A stretch of DNA of 64,000 nucleotides from Linum tenue (GCA_946122785.1 CAMGYJ010000011.1:42310513-42374512), one strand, 5' to 3'; shown: positions 11,805 to 22,915, numbered from the stretch's first letter. Translations and numbers: made by a program. Notes: a model not told the origin generated them from the sequence alone.

Positions 11805-12548
11805 TCAGCATGTTCCCGCCGCAAACGAATCAATCAGCTGCTTGTCCTCCGGGAAGAGGGCGTGATAGAAGGTGCCCACCTTGAAAGCATCATTGAAACC
11901 ATGATTGGGACACCTGAGAAAGAGACTGGTGTATCTCTCCCAAGCATCCCTTATGGTCTCATCCTCATCCTGAGCAAAATGTGTGATTTGCTTCTGCAGG
12001 TCAGCTGTCTTGGATGGAGGATGGTAGCGGGTGAGGAACTTGTCCGCCAGGTTGGCGAACGTGGTGATGGAGCCCGGAGGTCGAGTGTCTAGCCACTCCT
12101 TGGCTTGCCCCTCCAGAGTGAATGGGAAGTACCTCAGCTGGATGGCGTCTACTGGTACCCAATTGATCTTGATTCCATCGATGAGCTCGTGGAATCGCCT
12201 GAGATGTGATCGGGGGCACTCCCCCTCCTTACCACGGAACACCACTGAACCGCGCAGCATGGTGATTACTGAGGTGCTCACCTCAAAATTATTGGCTGGG
12301 ACATGAGGGTGTTGAATGGGTGACCTCATATCCGCAGCTCTAGCGGTCCAGTAGGATCCCATGGTCTGCTCCTCTGGGTTGATCACATCATGGTTCTGTG
12401 GATCAGCCATCTCTTCTTCTTCGATCTGCAACTGTGATAGCGCCTCCTCCGCATCTAGTCGCGCCTTTAGATCCCGCTTGAAGTTCCGGCAGGTTCGTTC
12501 AAGCTCCTGGTCTAATGGTAGTAGATCTCCCGACTGGCTACGGGTCAT
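11805..12548 (-). CDS. gag: Athila gag (capsid), truncated by stop
   Basis: A 247-residue frame starting about 120 bp after the primer site. It contains the plant Retrotrans_gag pattern: YFPFTLEGQAKEWLD, then SITTFANLADKFLTRY, then DETIRDAWERYTSLFLRCP, then a HALFP block. It ends at TGA 11805-11807 within the region where family members read AAGG...T. A second in-frame TGA follows near 11783, and pol opens at 11765 in the same frame. A short piece between them reads sensibly only in another frame, suggesting paired small indels. Gag would form the cytoplasmic particle; a single gag-pol product is normal in this lineage, and here it is interrupted. Confidence 0.85.
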   Translation of the reverse strand: MTRSQSGDLLPLDQELERTCRNFKRDLKARLDAEEALSQLQIEEEEMADPQNHDVINPEEQTMGSYWTARAADMRSPIQHPHVPANNFEVSTSVITMLRGSVVFRGKEGECPRSHLRRFHELIDGIKINWVPVDAIQLRYFPFTLEGQAKEWLDTRPPGSITTFANLADKFLTRYHPPSKTADLQKQITHFAQDEDETIRDAWERYTSLFLRCPNHGFNDAFKVGTFYHALFPEDKQLIDSFAAGTC

Positions 12549-12670
12549 GCACTACTTGCACACAATCAGCAGAAGCAACCCGTGAAGGCACACAGGTGGA
12601 AGAGAAAGAATGCAATAAAGAAAAAGCTAGAGTAACAAATTCTCACATTTCCCCAATAACCTAGAGGGAT

Positions 12671-12687
12671 CCCCGGCAACGGCGCCA
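12671..12687 (-). promoter_or_regulatory. Primer binding site, tRNA-Asp type
   Basis: Minus strand TGGCGCCGTTGCCGGGG. It ends 7 bp inside the LTR edge and is complementary to the 3' end of plant tRNA-Asp (…CCCCGGCAACGGCGCCA, from memory). It fixes the element's orientation and the LTR inner boundary. Confidence 0.85.
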
Positions 12688-12693
12688 AAAATT

Positions 12694-14042
12694 TGCCAAG
12701 GCCAAAACACAACACCAAACTGCGACCAAGTGTAATCGCAGTCCGGGAATGCAGTAACAGGCAAGTTCTATCATCAACCCGGGGTCTAGATCTACTGCTT
12801 ACTCCATGATGATTTATTATCTAGCAAACTAATTCGAGTGATTGTTGTTTAAAGCAACAGCAGTAAGAAAGCAGTAAATGGTTCGGGTTTCAAAAGCAGG
12901 AAAGAGTCACTCGGGAATGAGTCCTCCTATCCCCTTAGTTAGGTTCAATCGTAATTCCCCTGGGTTGATTCACTGTTGATTAGACTGCGGAAGATCCGAC
13001 AATAGCTTGGAATCTCTTAAGCTGACCAAGCCCTCTCAGTCTAACTACCCGGCAGACGACTAGTCTTCACCGGGATAGAAAGCTGAAGCAATAAGCACAG
13101 AACTCCACTACTGGAATTGAATTCCAGTACAAAGCAGTAAACTGACTAACTCTCGTATAGCCAATCTCCTACTATCGAATGAAGAGGCTCTAACAACCTA
13201 ATCAGATTCTATCTATCTCAGGTTGCAGCAGAAATCGAGAAAAGCTGATCAGACTTCAAACAATTCAATAAACATGCATCATTTGATTAAAATCAACAGT
13301 ATAATCATACCAAGTCATTACAATCAAATCCCTAACACCAAGAACTAGGGTTCTTCATACCCAAGTGAGAGAAGGGTTCTACTCCATAGAGAGAGAGAAA
13401 GAAACAGTAATCGGATTAGTCATACTCATAATGATGAGGAAAATCTGCTCCGGGATGATGATTTCCACTCCTATGACGATCTCCAAGCTCGATTTGACGA
13501 AACCCAGCTCCAAGATAGCTTCTAAGATGTGTTCTTCGTACTTTCTCTCTCTAGGGCTCTGTTTTTGCTCTGAAAATCCGATCCTCTCACTTTTGGCTCG
13601 AAATTGGCTGAAAAACCAGAATTTCCCGACTCACACGGGCAGGCCACACGGCCGTGTGGCTCACCCAGTTGCCCGTGTGAGTCAAAACGCGCCGTATCAC
13701 TTAGGTCAATCTTCAGCCATCCCACACGGCCAGGGTTGCACGACCGTGTGGATTTCCTGGGATGCCCGTGTTTGGCCTCGGCGAAAATCACACGGCCAGG
13801 ACTGCAAGTTGCTCGGCCGTGTGATACCAAGGGCTGCCCGTGTGGCTTCCTTAGAACCTCGCCATGCGTCCGATCTTCGTCCAATCGACCCCAAACTCGC
13901 TCCCAAGCCTCCATTCACGTACTAGGACCTGAAATATCACAAACAAGCACAACCTAGCGTGAAATCGGCCTAAAACACAAGAATCAACACCTCAAACGGT
14001 GTAAGAACAGGGGTAAAAACATGTGTAAATAACGGTCTATCA
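12694..14042 (-). mobile_element. 5' LTR of the Athila element
   Basis: Minus strand TGATAGACCG...CTTGGCA; plus strand TGCCAAGG at 12694 to TATCA at 14042, length 1349 bp. The inner edge is set by the primer site at 12671-12687. The outer edge abuts a duplicated promoter fragment (14043-14113) and is set by similarity to the LTR end at 828. Between 13620 and 13850 are repeated CACACGGCC / GGCCGTGTG / GCCCGTGTG motifs. No matching 3' LTR was found in the window, so the element is incomplete or its 3' LTR has been lost. Confidence 0.85.
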
Positions 14043-14113
14043 GAAGCCCACTCGCAAAGAGAAAACTGGGAGCCACTAATGAACAGTGTATGTAGCCAAG
14101 ACTTTTATATAGG
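14043..14113 (-). promoter_or_regulatory. TATA-box promoter fragment, duplicate of 50700-50770
   Basis: 71 bp that match 50700-50770 with about five mismatches by eye. On the minus strand it contains CTATATAAAAG (14102-14112), a good TATA box. The Athila LTR is inserted about 60 bp downstream of this TATA, and a Helitron-like end lies immediately upstream. No downstream gene is left on this copy. Confidence 0.6.
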
Positions 14114-14115
14114 AA

Positions 14116-14160
14116 CTAGCAAAGACCCGCTCGCTTCGCTTCACGCAAATGAAAAATAAT
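14116..14160 (-). mobile_element. Helitron-like 3' terminus
   Basis: Minus strand ...GAAGCGAAGCGAGCGGGTCTTTGCTAG, ending CTAG at 14116-14119 and followed by T. A GC-rich potential hairpin just inside a CTAG|T end is the Helitron signature. It resembles the plus-strand end at 32231-32234 (CGGGCTTAGTTGCTAG). The 5' end, expected to the right, was not identified. Confidence 0.5.
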
Positions 14161-16118
14161 GTTAGGGAAACAAAGCCAAATCAGTTTACCCCTAACGATA
14201 GGGAAGTAGTGAGGACAATATAAAAAAAAAAACATGAATACTAATTCCAAAGTGGAAAGCAAACACAAAGAGAACTTTGTTGGATTACTGGTAAAAATAA
14301 AGCAATCTGAGTAAAGGAACGTGTGCTATTAGGAGATACAAATGGTGGTCTGTTTGGTTTTTAACTTTTTATGACAAAAGCAACCGAATAGGGTAGTTGT
14401 TTTAATCAGTATTTGCCTTTCCAGTTTTGGTATGGCGGTGGCGCTTGCAATGGATACCGCTCGGAGGCGAAATGGAGATTGTGGTTTGCTGATTGAACTG
14501 CGTCTCCTACCGTCGATTCGTAACTGGGTTTTTCCACAATTGAGTCGGCGACAGAGCAACAATGTTTCACACAATTTCCCCTAGCCCTCATTCACTCTAC
14601 ATTCACACCATTGAGCGGCTAGCGAAATTAGATGAGTCTTGTGTATAGATCTATAAACCGAAAAAGAGTCACATAATCCAAAGCATCACATTTCCAATAC
14701 TGAAATCATAATCATGCATGGTGCATCACTAAAATCAAGGTTGTATAGATGACAAAGAAGGTATAAACTCCAATGACCAAAAGGCAGACATCGATGGAAG
14801 GAACAGCCTACACATGATGTTCCTAATCCAGAACTGTAATTCCATGAATCTGGGATTAATTCCAGAAGCCAAGAAGAAAAACGCCTAGATGAACTCAACC
14901 CTCCAATTTGATGGCAAGAGAAAAGCAGCAGTACAATGAGCAGCATAGATGTGAAACCAAATGAACATTTTCTGCTCTGGAAACCTGAAGGGCATGAACA
15001 AATAGTAAAGAATCTAAGGCATCCAAACACCAATATGTGTCTCCAACCAAGGAGGTCTTGCTTTAGCGCATTAACAATTTTATCAATAGATAGAGATGAG
15101 CTCTAAAATGCAGTACTGAATCTGGTTAACTGATCACTATCCATAGTTAAAGCAGGAGGACACTAAAAAGATTCATTAAGTGGCATCGAACTCAAAAGGA
15201 AAAGGTTTATAAATAATCTTGAAACGCACTGTTTTTTCACAATGAAAAGTATGGGCATCAATCAATTTCAGGCAGCAAATTACAAAGATATAGGTCAGTG
15301 CTCTAACCTGCTGCATATCCTAAAGCAAATAACAACGCCACTCTAAAACAACAACCACCAGCTCACTATGCAAGAAGCAAGGTTGTAGTCGTACAAAGTT
15401 TTGCACAGAAAGATTATATTGGTTATTCTTGTCTAGTGAAGACCTAAAAAGCTAAATCTCATGCCTGGAAGAAAAAGTGGAAGTTGATCAAACTTGCAAA
15501 ACATATCACAATTTGACACATTTTGTCGAAGAGTCATCTAACACAAGCCTGGATGGCTAATGGATAATATCTCTTTCAAGATTATGTCTTGACCAAAAAG
15601 AAAGCAAAGCAACAGGGGATCTAACATAACAAATAATTACTTTTTATTACATGAAGAACACCAAACACCAGCAAAGTAACAGTACGGGTGAGTGCGCAAA
15701 GAGCAAAGTTCATTATGGAGTTGATAGTAACTACATCAATTAAGGCCATAGGGCTTGTACATGATTACATGACCATAACCATAAGCTGTAAAGTTAACGC
15801 ACTAACATATGCAATCAACATGTTCTATATTCTAGTGTCAACATTAAGTTCTGTGTCAATGCTGGACGCCATAGAAACTGAGCCATTTAGCATGGCACCA
15901 TAGTTGAGTCCCTAGCTATTTTAGTGCATCCTAATAGGCCTGAAAGTCTCGGGGAAGATTTTAGGAAGCAACAAAGTTAAAGTGCACATAACAGCAAGCG
16001 AGATTTCTATTTTAGCTATGTTAATATTCGGAAACCAACCCTCCATGCATGCATCCATAATAGGGCACTACTATATTGTTCAAAATGAGACCCTACCGAA
16101 ATTGCAGGACTTATTTGC
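14161..16118. other. Unassigned; one possible exon fragment
   Basis: No gene is recognised. Minus strand 14591-14406 has a 61-codon frame of non-repetitive composition that could be a captured exon, and minus 15033-14686 is another open frame rich in Leu/Ser/Cys. Neither has a recognisable family or clear splice signals. The rest is AT-rich. Confidence 0.3.
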
Positions 16119-16127
16119 AGCACAATG

Positions 16128-17285
16128 AGAGCGGATCCAGTGACTAAGGGGGGTGCTTAGTCACTTGACTAAGCCCCTCCCAGCCCTTAGATCTGGACAC
16201 TTAAATTCAATGGTTAAAAAGTGGGAAGGGCTATTTAATTAATGACAGGGGTAGTTTGGGTATTATGAAAAATTACGAAGTATACAAAGCGGATTTACAA
16301 TCAGTACAAACCATACAAACATACGAACAGTACAAACTAGAGCGACAAAACATACAAACAGATTTACAAACATTACAAACGTATGAACTGTACAAACAAT
16401 ACAAATTAGACCGACAAACAATACAAACCATACAAAATGAAAAAAACAACCGGGTTGACTTTCGAGGCTTCATCCCTATATAGAGGGGCTCCTTCCCAAA
16501 GTCAACCCGGGTGTTTTTTAGACATACAAACAGTACGAACATGGTGGACAAAAATGACAAACTAGACCGACAATCCATACGAACGGGAAAAAACACCCGG
16601 GTTGACTTTGGAGGCTCCATCCCTATATAGAGGGGCTCCTTCCCAAAGTCAACCCCCGTGTTTTTTAGACATAAAAAAACATTACGAACATGGTGCACAA
16701 AAATGACAAAGTTTACAAACATGGTGCACAAAAATAACAAAGTTTACAAACATTACAAAAAAAAACCGACAAACATTACAAAATAACAAAGTATACAAAC
16801 ATTACAAAATATGTCAACAAACATCACAAATTAGCACAGTCGCCGGGAAATTCTTCTCCGGCGACGATGTTCGCCGGAAAAAAATTTCCGACCAGCTCTC
16901 TCTCTCTCTCTCAACCACCCACAAAAAAAAACCAACGGAGGGGAAAACCCCTAGCCACCGCCAGGGCCACCAAAAAAACCCACGCCACCGCCAAAATTCC
17001 ATGGACCGGCGGGGAGATCGCGCAAGGAAAACCCCTAGCCACCGCCAGGGCCACCAAAAAACCCACGCCGCCGCCAAAATTCCATGGACCGGCGGGGATA
17101 TCGCGCAAGAAGGGAGAGGTCTGAACTGTTTTTTTAATTAACAAATAAAATAATAATGAAATTACTACATTGCCCTTCCTTTAATTGAATTAATTAGAAC
17201 CATTGGATTTTAATGAGATTGAAGGGCTGAAATCGACTTAGGCAAGTGACTAAGGGACCCCCCTTAGTCACCAGATCTTATCCCC
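16128..17285. mobile_element. Mutator-like element, non-autonomous, TSD AGCACAATG
   Basis: A 1158-bp element flanked by the perfect 9-bp repeat AGCACAATG (16119-16127, 17286-17294), the Mutator-class target size. The ends share GGTGACTAAGGGGGG-like and CTTAGTCACTTGNCTAAG inverted blocks. The interior holds TACAAAC-rich simple sequence (16290-16440). It also holds two ~165-bp tandem units, each with a hairpin GGGTTGACTTT...AAAGTCAACCC (about 16451-16510 and 16597-16654), and two ~86-bp GC-rich tandem units (about 16933-17106). No transposase is encoded. Open frames across the repeats are compositional. Confidence 0.85.
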
Positions 17286-17294
17286 AGCACAATG

Positions 17295-17570
17295 TGGTTC
17301 AAATTGAATGATTGGAGACAAACCATCATGATAACAACCTCAGACCTGTAAGCTGTGAGGTTTCTTCATCTGGTGTTAATCAAGGTTAACATAGCAGAAT
17401 GCAGCCAAACACCCCTAGATACGCAAACATCAACGTTATAGGAACTGAATGCATAGTGTGCAAACTAAAGATTACGCAAAACTAAAATTAAATCTAAAAG
17501 AGTACATTGAATACCATGAAATACTTATCTCGAAAAGTGACTTTATCCATTGCTATTCATTCGTGTCCTC
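17295..17570. other. AT-rich interval, no gene
   Basis: Nothing recognisable between the Mutator-like element and the next MITE, apart from the 8-bp target GTGTCCTC at 17563-17570. Confidence 0.5.
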
Positions 17571-18206
17571 CAATGCAGTCAAAAGCGCGATTCTACCTAG
17601 AAGCGGAAAATGGGTAAAATCGTAAAGCGTAGAATCAAAGCGTAAAAGCGTAAGTTTTTTACGCATACTGAAGAATAACTAAAAATCTATTAAGTAGGAC
17701 ATATGCTATGCAAAATATGAATGCGCAGAATTTAGATAAGTTAATAAATACATGCGATTCACGTTTAAAGTAGAGCAACTTATAGCATCTTAATAATAAG
17801 TTCGTAAACATAAATTTTAACGATAAGCCACTTTTCCCTCTATGCTAATGAATTTGGGAAAACCCTAGCTGGTGAATTAGATTACTCTATTGAAGTAGAA
17901 TGCATCTAAGTACCTAGTATGTATCTTTTAATCTCAAATGTATCATATTGTTAGTGATTTACTTTAAAAATATACTTTTTATAATTAATTTCATGAAAAG
18001 AATACTCATTTAGTGAACTAAAAGCGTAAAAAGGTAAAGCGTTTTGGTGAACTAGAACCGTAAAACCGTAAGTTTTTAAGCTTTAAAGCGCAATTTAGTT
18101 TGATTTTATACACTTAAGTTTTTATATGGAAACGAAAGCGTTTTGGTGACCCAAAAGCGTAAAATCGTAAGTTTTTAAGTTTTAAAGCGCGATTTTGACT
18201 GCATTG
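17571..18206 (+). mobile_element. hAT-type MITE (GTAAAAACG-rich family), copy 2
   Basis: Starts CAATGCAGTCAAAAGCGCG and ends CGCGATTTTGACTGCATTG, with 8-bp direct repeats GTGTCCTC at 17563-17570 and 18207-18214. The interior is rich in AAAGCGTAA and TTACGCTTT words in both orientations. It has the same family ends as the copy at 1909-2509. No coding capacity. Confidence 0.88.
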
Positions 18207-18214
18207 GTGTCCTC

Positions 18215-18683
18215 CATTCTCAATCCTGTAAATTGGTTGGATGAGCCTTAGAAACTAAAGGTAAACAGAAAATGTACTCTGAATGAAGAAATTACTAACA
18301 CAATAGAAGAAACCCTTATTATAATATGATGCATGGTGATCACTATAGCTGGGGAAAAACTAATCTATAGCTTATCATAGCAGAAAGAATAGGAAGGCAA
18401 AGATTGTTTCATTATAGGAATATGATATAGAAGCAATGTACTAAAAGTTAACAAAAGGAATTTGAGATTGGAATTGGTAATAGATTAAGACTTTAATATG
18501 ATTGAAAGATGCAGTAAGGTGTTGTTGCTCTTAACACCAGTGGGAAGAAAAAACCAAACGAAGTGATGGAGGCATAAAACTGAAACAAAATAGGTTAGGT
18601 CGCATAAAGGATAAGAGATTCTCAAATGAAGGCAACAAAAAACTGTATCATGAATCAAGGTATTTAAAAATCGAATTCACTAA
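18215..18683. other. AT-rich interval, no gene
   Basis: No open frame or repeat of note. It ends with the TAA target of the following MITE at 18681-18683. Confidence 0.5.
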
Positions 18684-19395
18684 GGGTGCGTTTGGATACA
18701 AGGATTTGGATTTGGTATTTGTGATTTGGATTTTCAAATACCAAATCATGTGTTTGGATATTAATTACATTTGGTATTTGGATTTGTGTCAAATTCATGT
18801 GGTGATTTCCAAATACATGTCTAGTGTATTTTTTGTCAACTTCAAATACATTTCAACAACTAGTGATTTGAAATACCTCCTAACAAAAGAATGGACCTAT
18901 TTGTAAAATATAAAAGTTTAGGTACTATAGTGTGAGGCAAAACATATAAAGGTACCAAAATGTAATTTTACCATAAAAATTTCAGGACCTTTTTGCAAAA
19001 TTTTAAAAGTTTAGGTACTAAATTGTAAGAAAAAAATTTTACAATTTTACTTGCAATTTAGTACCTAAACTTTTAAAATTTTACAAAAAGGTCGTGAAAT
19101 TTTGATGGTAAAATTACGTTTTGGTACCTTTATATGTTTTGCCTCACACTATAATACCTAAAATTTTCATAATTTACAAATTGGTCCATTCTTTTGTTAG
19201 GAGGTATTTCAAATCACTAGTTGTTGAAATGTATTTGGAGTTGACAAAAAATACACTAGACATGTATTTGGAAATCACCCCATGAATTTGACACAAATCC
19301 AAATACCAAATGAATTAGTATCCAAATACATGATTTGGTATTTGGAAATCCAAATCACAAATACCAAATCCAAATCATTGTATCCAAACGCACCC
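18684..19395. mobile_element. PIF/Harbinger foldback MITE, 712 bp near-palindrome
   Basis: GGGTGCGTTTGGATACAA at the left and its inverse at the right, with TAA on both sides (18681-18683, 19396-19398). The two halves are inverted copies along nearly their whole length, meeting near 19035-19050, so the transcript would fold into a hairpin of about 350 bp. The TIR and 3-bp TAA target are typical of Tourist/Harbinger-type MITEs. Confidence 0.92.
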
Positions 19396-19515
19396 TAATA
19401 GCAAAGATAACAGAATCCAATTATAACATATAATTTTGAACGGAAGCGAACTGTAGCTAAGGAGGAGATTCTCCCCTGCGGACGCGACTAGGTGAGTTCT
19501 TCTCTATTTTGTCTG

Positions 19516-19635
19516 CTTGTATTCAATATGAAAGGGACGTACACTATGCTTGGGTCTTCTTCACTATTTTATCTTCTTGTATTCAATATGAAAGAGACGT
19601 ACACTATGCTTGGGTCTTCTTCACTATTTTATCTT
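19516..19635 (+). repeat. 60-bp tandem duplication
   Basis: Two copies of a 60-bp unit beginning CTTGTATTCAATATGAAAG and differing at one or two sites. Single diverged copies recur near 21745-21805, 21805-21845 and 21935-21980. Confidence 0.85.
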
Positions 19636-19869
19636 CTTACAATATGAATGGGTATCATCACATAGCTGTCCATTTCCATTCCTATAAAACCGTTCATATC
19701 TTTGAAGGGGATTCCCACAATTTTCATCCTTTCTCGAGCCGTTGGGTGCTCTTTCGTTCTTTTTTTTCTACTTGTTTCTTCTACAGTTGCATAATTGTTC
19801 ATGGGATGGTCATTTCATGGAATTCATTGTTATTATCCCCAACCATTTCATGTGGTTTATCAGGAGCTG

Positions 19870-20300
19870 TAGCCTTCCTTTTTTAGTCATGACGCGACTG
19901 GTTGGGTAGGTTGAGGCTGTTGCTGTTGCTGTGGAGCTGATGCACACTATACTGTTGCTGCCATTTCTTTCACCGCCACCGCCAGGTTTACCGAAAGACA
20001 ATGTTGTTGATGAATTGTTGGTGTCGTCTGTGGCAATAGTCACCACGATGGTGATTGGGCTGGGGGAGGTGGATGCGCGAGCGACGAAAGCGGTGGAGGT
20101 GTTGGCCGTGGTGACGCACTAGCATGAAGGGCACATGGTGACGGTGGTAGCAAGGAGCTGCATGTAGAAAGGCTGAGTCACGTCTCGACGTGACCGGTAC
20201 CTGACGACGGAGTTTAGCTGGTCGGAGTGCTTCATCACCAGGTCCTCGTTGACCACTCTTCTAGAGATTGGCGAAGAGTTCACTTTCTTCGCCGAACTCG
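19870..20300 (-). other. GC-richer, exon-like block of unknown origin
   Basis: The base composition differs from the AT-rich flanks. On the minus strand, near 20285-20125, there is a non-repetitive open stretch (including the words VVNEDLVMKHSDQLN and QPFYMQLLATTVT). It then breaks into Thr/Ser-rich frames. It looks like a captured gene fragment, but I do not recognise the source. A plus-strand reading is also open in parts. Confidence 0.35.
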
Positions 20301-21094
20301 CGCAATTTTGTTGTTTGTTTATTCATTGCCAAATAAAGTCCACTGTATCATTCAAAAAATATGCTCATACTTCTTGTGCTATGGTGAATGTACATGAAAG
20401 TTGTTGTGACATTCGATTACCTAAATCAAGATTCACCCATAAACTAAATATTACAGTAGCTGGATAAATATGCTAAATATTCTGGGTACTTACTCAAATC
20501 AAATTTTTAGCCAGCTACTTAGAACCTGCATGAATCACGATCAACATCCAATTCATGGTTAAAAAAAACTCAGAAACGCTTTGGCTAAAATTTGCATGCA
20601 AAAGAAAACAACAAATCGAACTTAGAGCAAAGAATCGTATGGACAATTTCCAATTTCCAATTTCCAACCGCCACCGATCTACTTCCAGGGAAGCTTGAAT
20701 CTAAAGGAACACTGACGCACGGAGCGTCGACGATGGATTGTGACCCTGTGATATTTGGAGGTAGCGACCGAAGCGAAAATCAACTAAGAAATTGATTCTG
20801 ATAAGAACAACGGTTCTGGTCTTTGTCGTGCTGCCATGTTTGCGTGGCCTCTCGATCATATTATGATTTCTTGTCTTTCGTTTCTTTCCTATTTTTCGTT
20901 TTCTATTCTTTTGTTCGCTCTTCCCTGTCCTGTTGAGGTTAATTACTCTTGTCGATCTCTTTGTGTTTTGTTTCATTTCTACTATTTTCCCTTCCAGGTT
21001 GATAAGATCATGTCTCCTAATCTCTGTTTGTTCTTGTCGGACTTTCTTTTTGGCCCAAACATCTCTTGTAGTGAGTGACATATGAAATTGAGGT
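20301..21094. other. No recognisable gene
   Basis: AT-rich, with pyrimidine-rich plus-strand sequence at 20870-21000. No supported coding signal. Confidence 0.4.
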
Positions 21095-22700
21095 AATGAT
21101 ATATGTATGTATGTATTAAGATTGATATAAATTTTGATCCCTGACTTGAGAGTAAAACTCCTAGCAATTATAACAGATTACTTTTGTCACTAAAAGGAGA
21201 TATAATAAAATGAATTAATATCAATAATTTCTTTTGTTTGGCCCATGTACAAGGTTACTGGACACAGTTATTTTATTCGAAAGAAAATCGTGAACTGTAC
21301 AAAAAGATCAGTTAAATCCAACAAGAATAAGGGGATGATTGCACCGATTTGGTTATTATAAATTCAAGGCATGAAGATGTATAGTAGGTATCGTTCGTCA
21401 AATAATAGTTCATAAAAGAAAGCAGAAGCGACTGTGCAGAAGAAATCGATGTAACATAAACTCTAAACTATGGTTATAACTTTTTTGTTACTATAAGAAA
21501 CAAATGCCATCAGAATGTAGGTATTTTCACCTATACATCTACGACAGCAAGTGGATGGACAGTCTTCAATCTATAGACGGGCAGGGCAACAACCAACCAG
21601 TAAATCAATGGTTACAGACCAAAATGGTCAAAAAGTCTTGATCGGTCAGACCCATCGAAATGTGAAACCATGCATCACATCTTCTTTCTGCTTGAATTCT
21701 CGAACTTGGGCCTTGGGGTACTAGGTGAGTTATTCTCTATTTTGTCTGCTTGAATTCAATATGAAAGGGACGTACACTATGCTTGGGTCTTCTTCTCTAT
21801 TTTATCTTCTTGTATTATATATGAAATGGACGTACACTATTATTAGGTTCCTATAGTCATTGTGCACTATTGTTTTCCCGTACATTCATTGTAGGAGGCT
21901 TTTGATATCGTCTAGGTGAGCTCTTTTTTGTTTTATCTGCTTGTACTCAATGCGAAAAAGACATATACTATGCTCGGGCCCCTATGGTTGGTGTATGTTG
22001 TTGAATCGACGTAACCTAAACTCTAAACTATGGTTGTTACTTTTTTGTTACTATAAGAAACAAAAGCCATCAGAATGTTAGTATTTTTCACCTATATATC
22101 TATGGCTGCAAGTGGATGGACAGTCTTTAATCTGTAGACGGACAGGGCAACAACTAACCATTAATTAATGCTACAAATCAAAATGGTCAAAAGGTCTTGA
22201 TCAGTCGGACCCATCAAAATGTGAAACCATACATCGCATATTCTTTCTGCTTGAATTTTCAAACTAGGGCCTTTGGTACAGGCGTACATCAAGTTGAAGG
22301 CAAATGTTGGCCCATTAAATAGTGAAGAGAAATGGACAGGTCCGAAAGAGAAGAGATATGAAATAATTTGGCTATTTCGGAAAGTTAACGTCGGTGTTCA
22401 ATTATTATGTTGTCAATTGCAGTACTGCTTATAATAAGACAAAACAGACATCATTTTCAAGCTTGAAACTCATTTATTATGCACAATGATAAGTCAAACT
22501 TACTATTTATATACAATGTGTTGTACGTTTCTCAAATACAGTTGTTATTATAAAGCAAATAGTTCTCAATGACAGTTTATGCATGGAAGAATTTGTATAT
22601 TTGTTTTTTTGTATGTTTTAATTGTACATTTTATGATATTTTACTTCAATACCTTGATTTTGCGTGAATGGTGTTATGTTTATGTTTTCAATATACAGGC
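21095..22700 (+). repeat. ~1 kb dispersed unit, with internal duplication
   Basis: The head (21095-21725) matches 23365-24000 and the tail (22003-22700) matches about 23690-24395. Within this copy, a segment of about 290 bp (TAAACTCTAAACTATGGTT..., 21455-21720) is repeated at 22016-22290. The ancestral unit therefore looks like the simpler 23365-24395 copy. No ORF is shared. Confidence 0.75.
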
Positions 22701-22915
22701 AGTGTTCTCCATAAAAGAGGACTAGCACATGCCATGCGCCATGAACTACAAACTTGACCAATCCCTGACGTCAACTCAAGTGTGTCAAGAGTGTTGAATG
22801 TCTTCACTAATATATCTGAATCCATGTCCTCCCATTTTCTCTCAGAAGAGCCGCTTTCGTTCATCCTTTGCTTTTTTGTTTCATTGGAATCGTGGTTCTT
22901 CATATGTCTAGCCAT
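22688..22915 (-). pseudogene. F-box protein first-exon fragment
   Basis: Starts at ATG 22915 and reads a 75-residue frame. After a basic N-terminus come RKWEDMDSDILVKTFNTL, a GIGQVCSSWRMAC block and LLWRTL, the pattern of an F-box of the plant F-box/LRR type. The frame closes a few codons after LLWRTL at a CCT|GTATAT that looks like a splice donor. No LRR exon is seen downstream (to the left). F-box proteins choose substrates for SCF ubiquitin ligases. This is a single exon without its gene body, most simply a captured fragment in the duplicated repeat region. Confidence 0.65.

Noticed and set aside
1..14042. 1-828 and 12694-14042 as the two LTRs of a single element
   Set aside because: They are only about two-thirds identical, the sequence right of 828 is transposase coding sequence with no polypurine tract, and the flanks do not match. 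They are two related elements.
16273..16740. 155-codon minus-strand frame with hydrophobic composition
   Set aside because: It runs across the TACAAAC simple repeats and duplicated hairpins of the Mutator-like element. Low complexity and no family pattern.
16933..17106. Direct repeats that could suggest a CRISPR-like array
   Set aside because: Only two adjacent 86-bp copies with no unique spacers, inside a plant DNA transposon.
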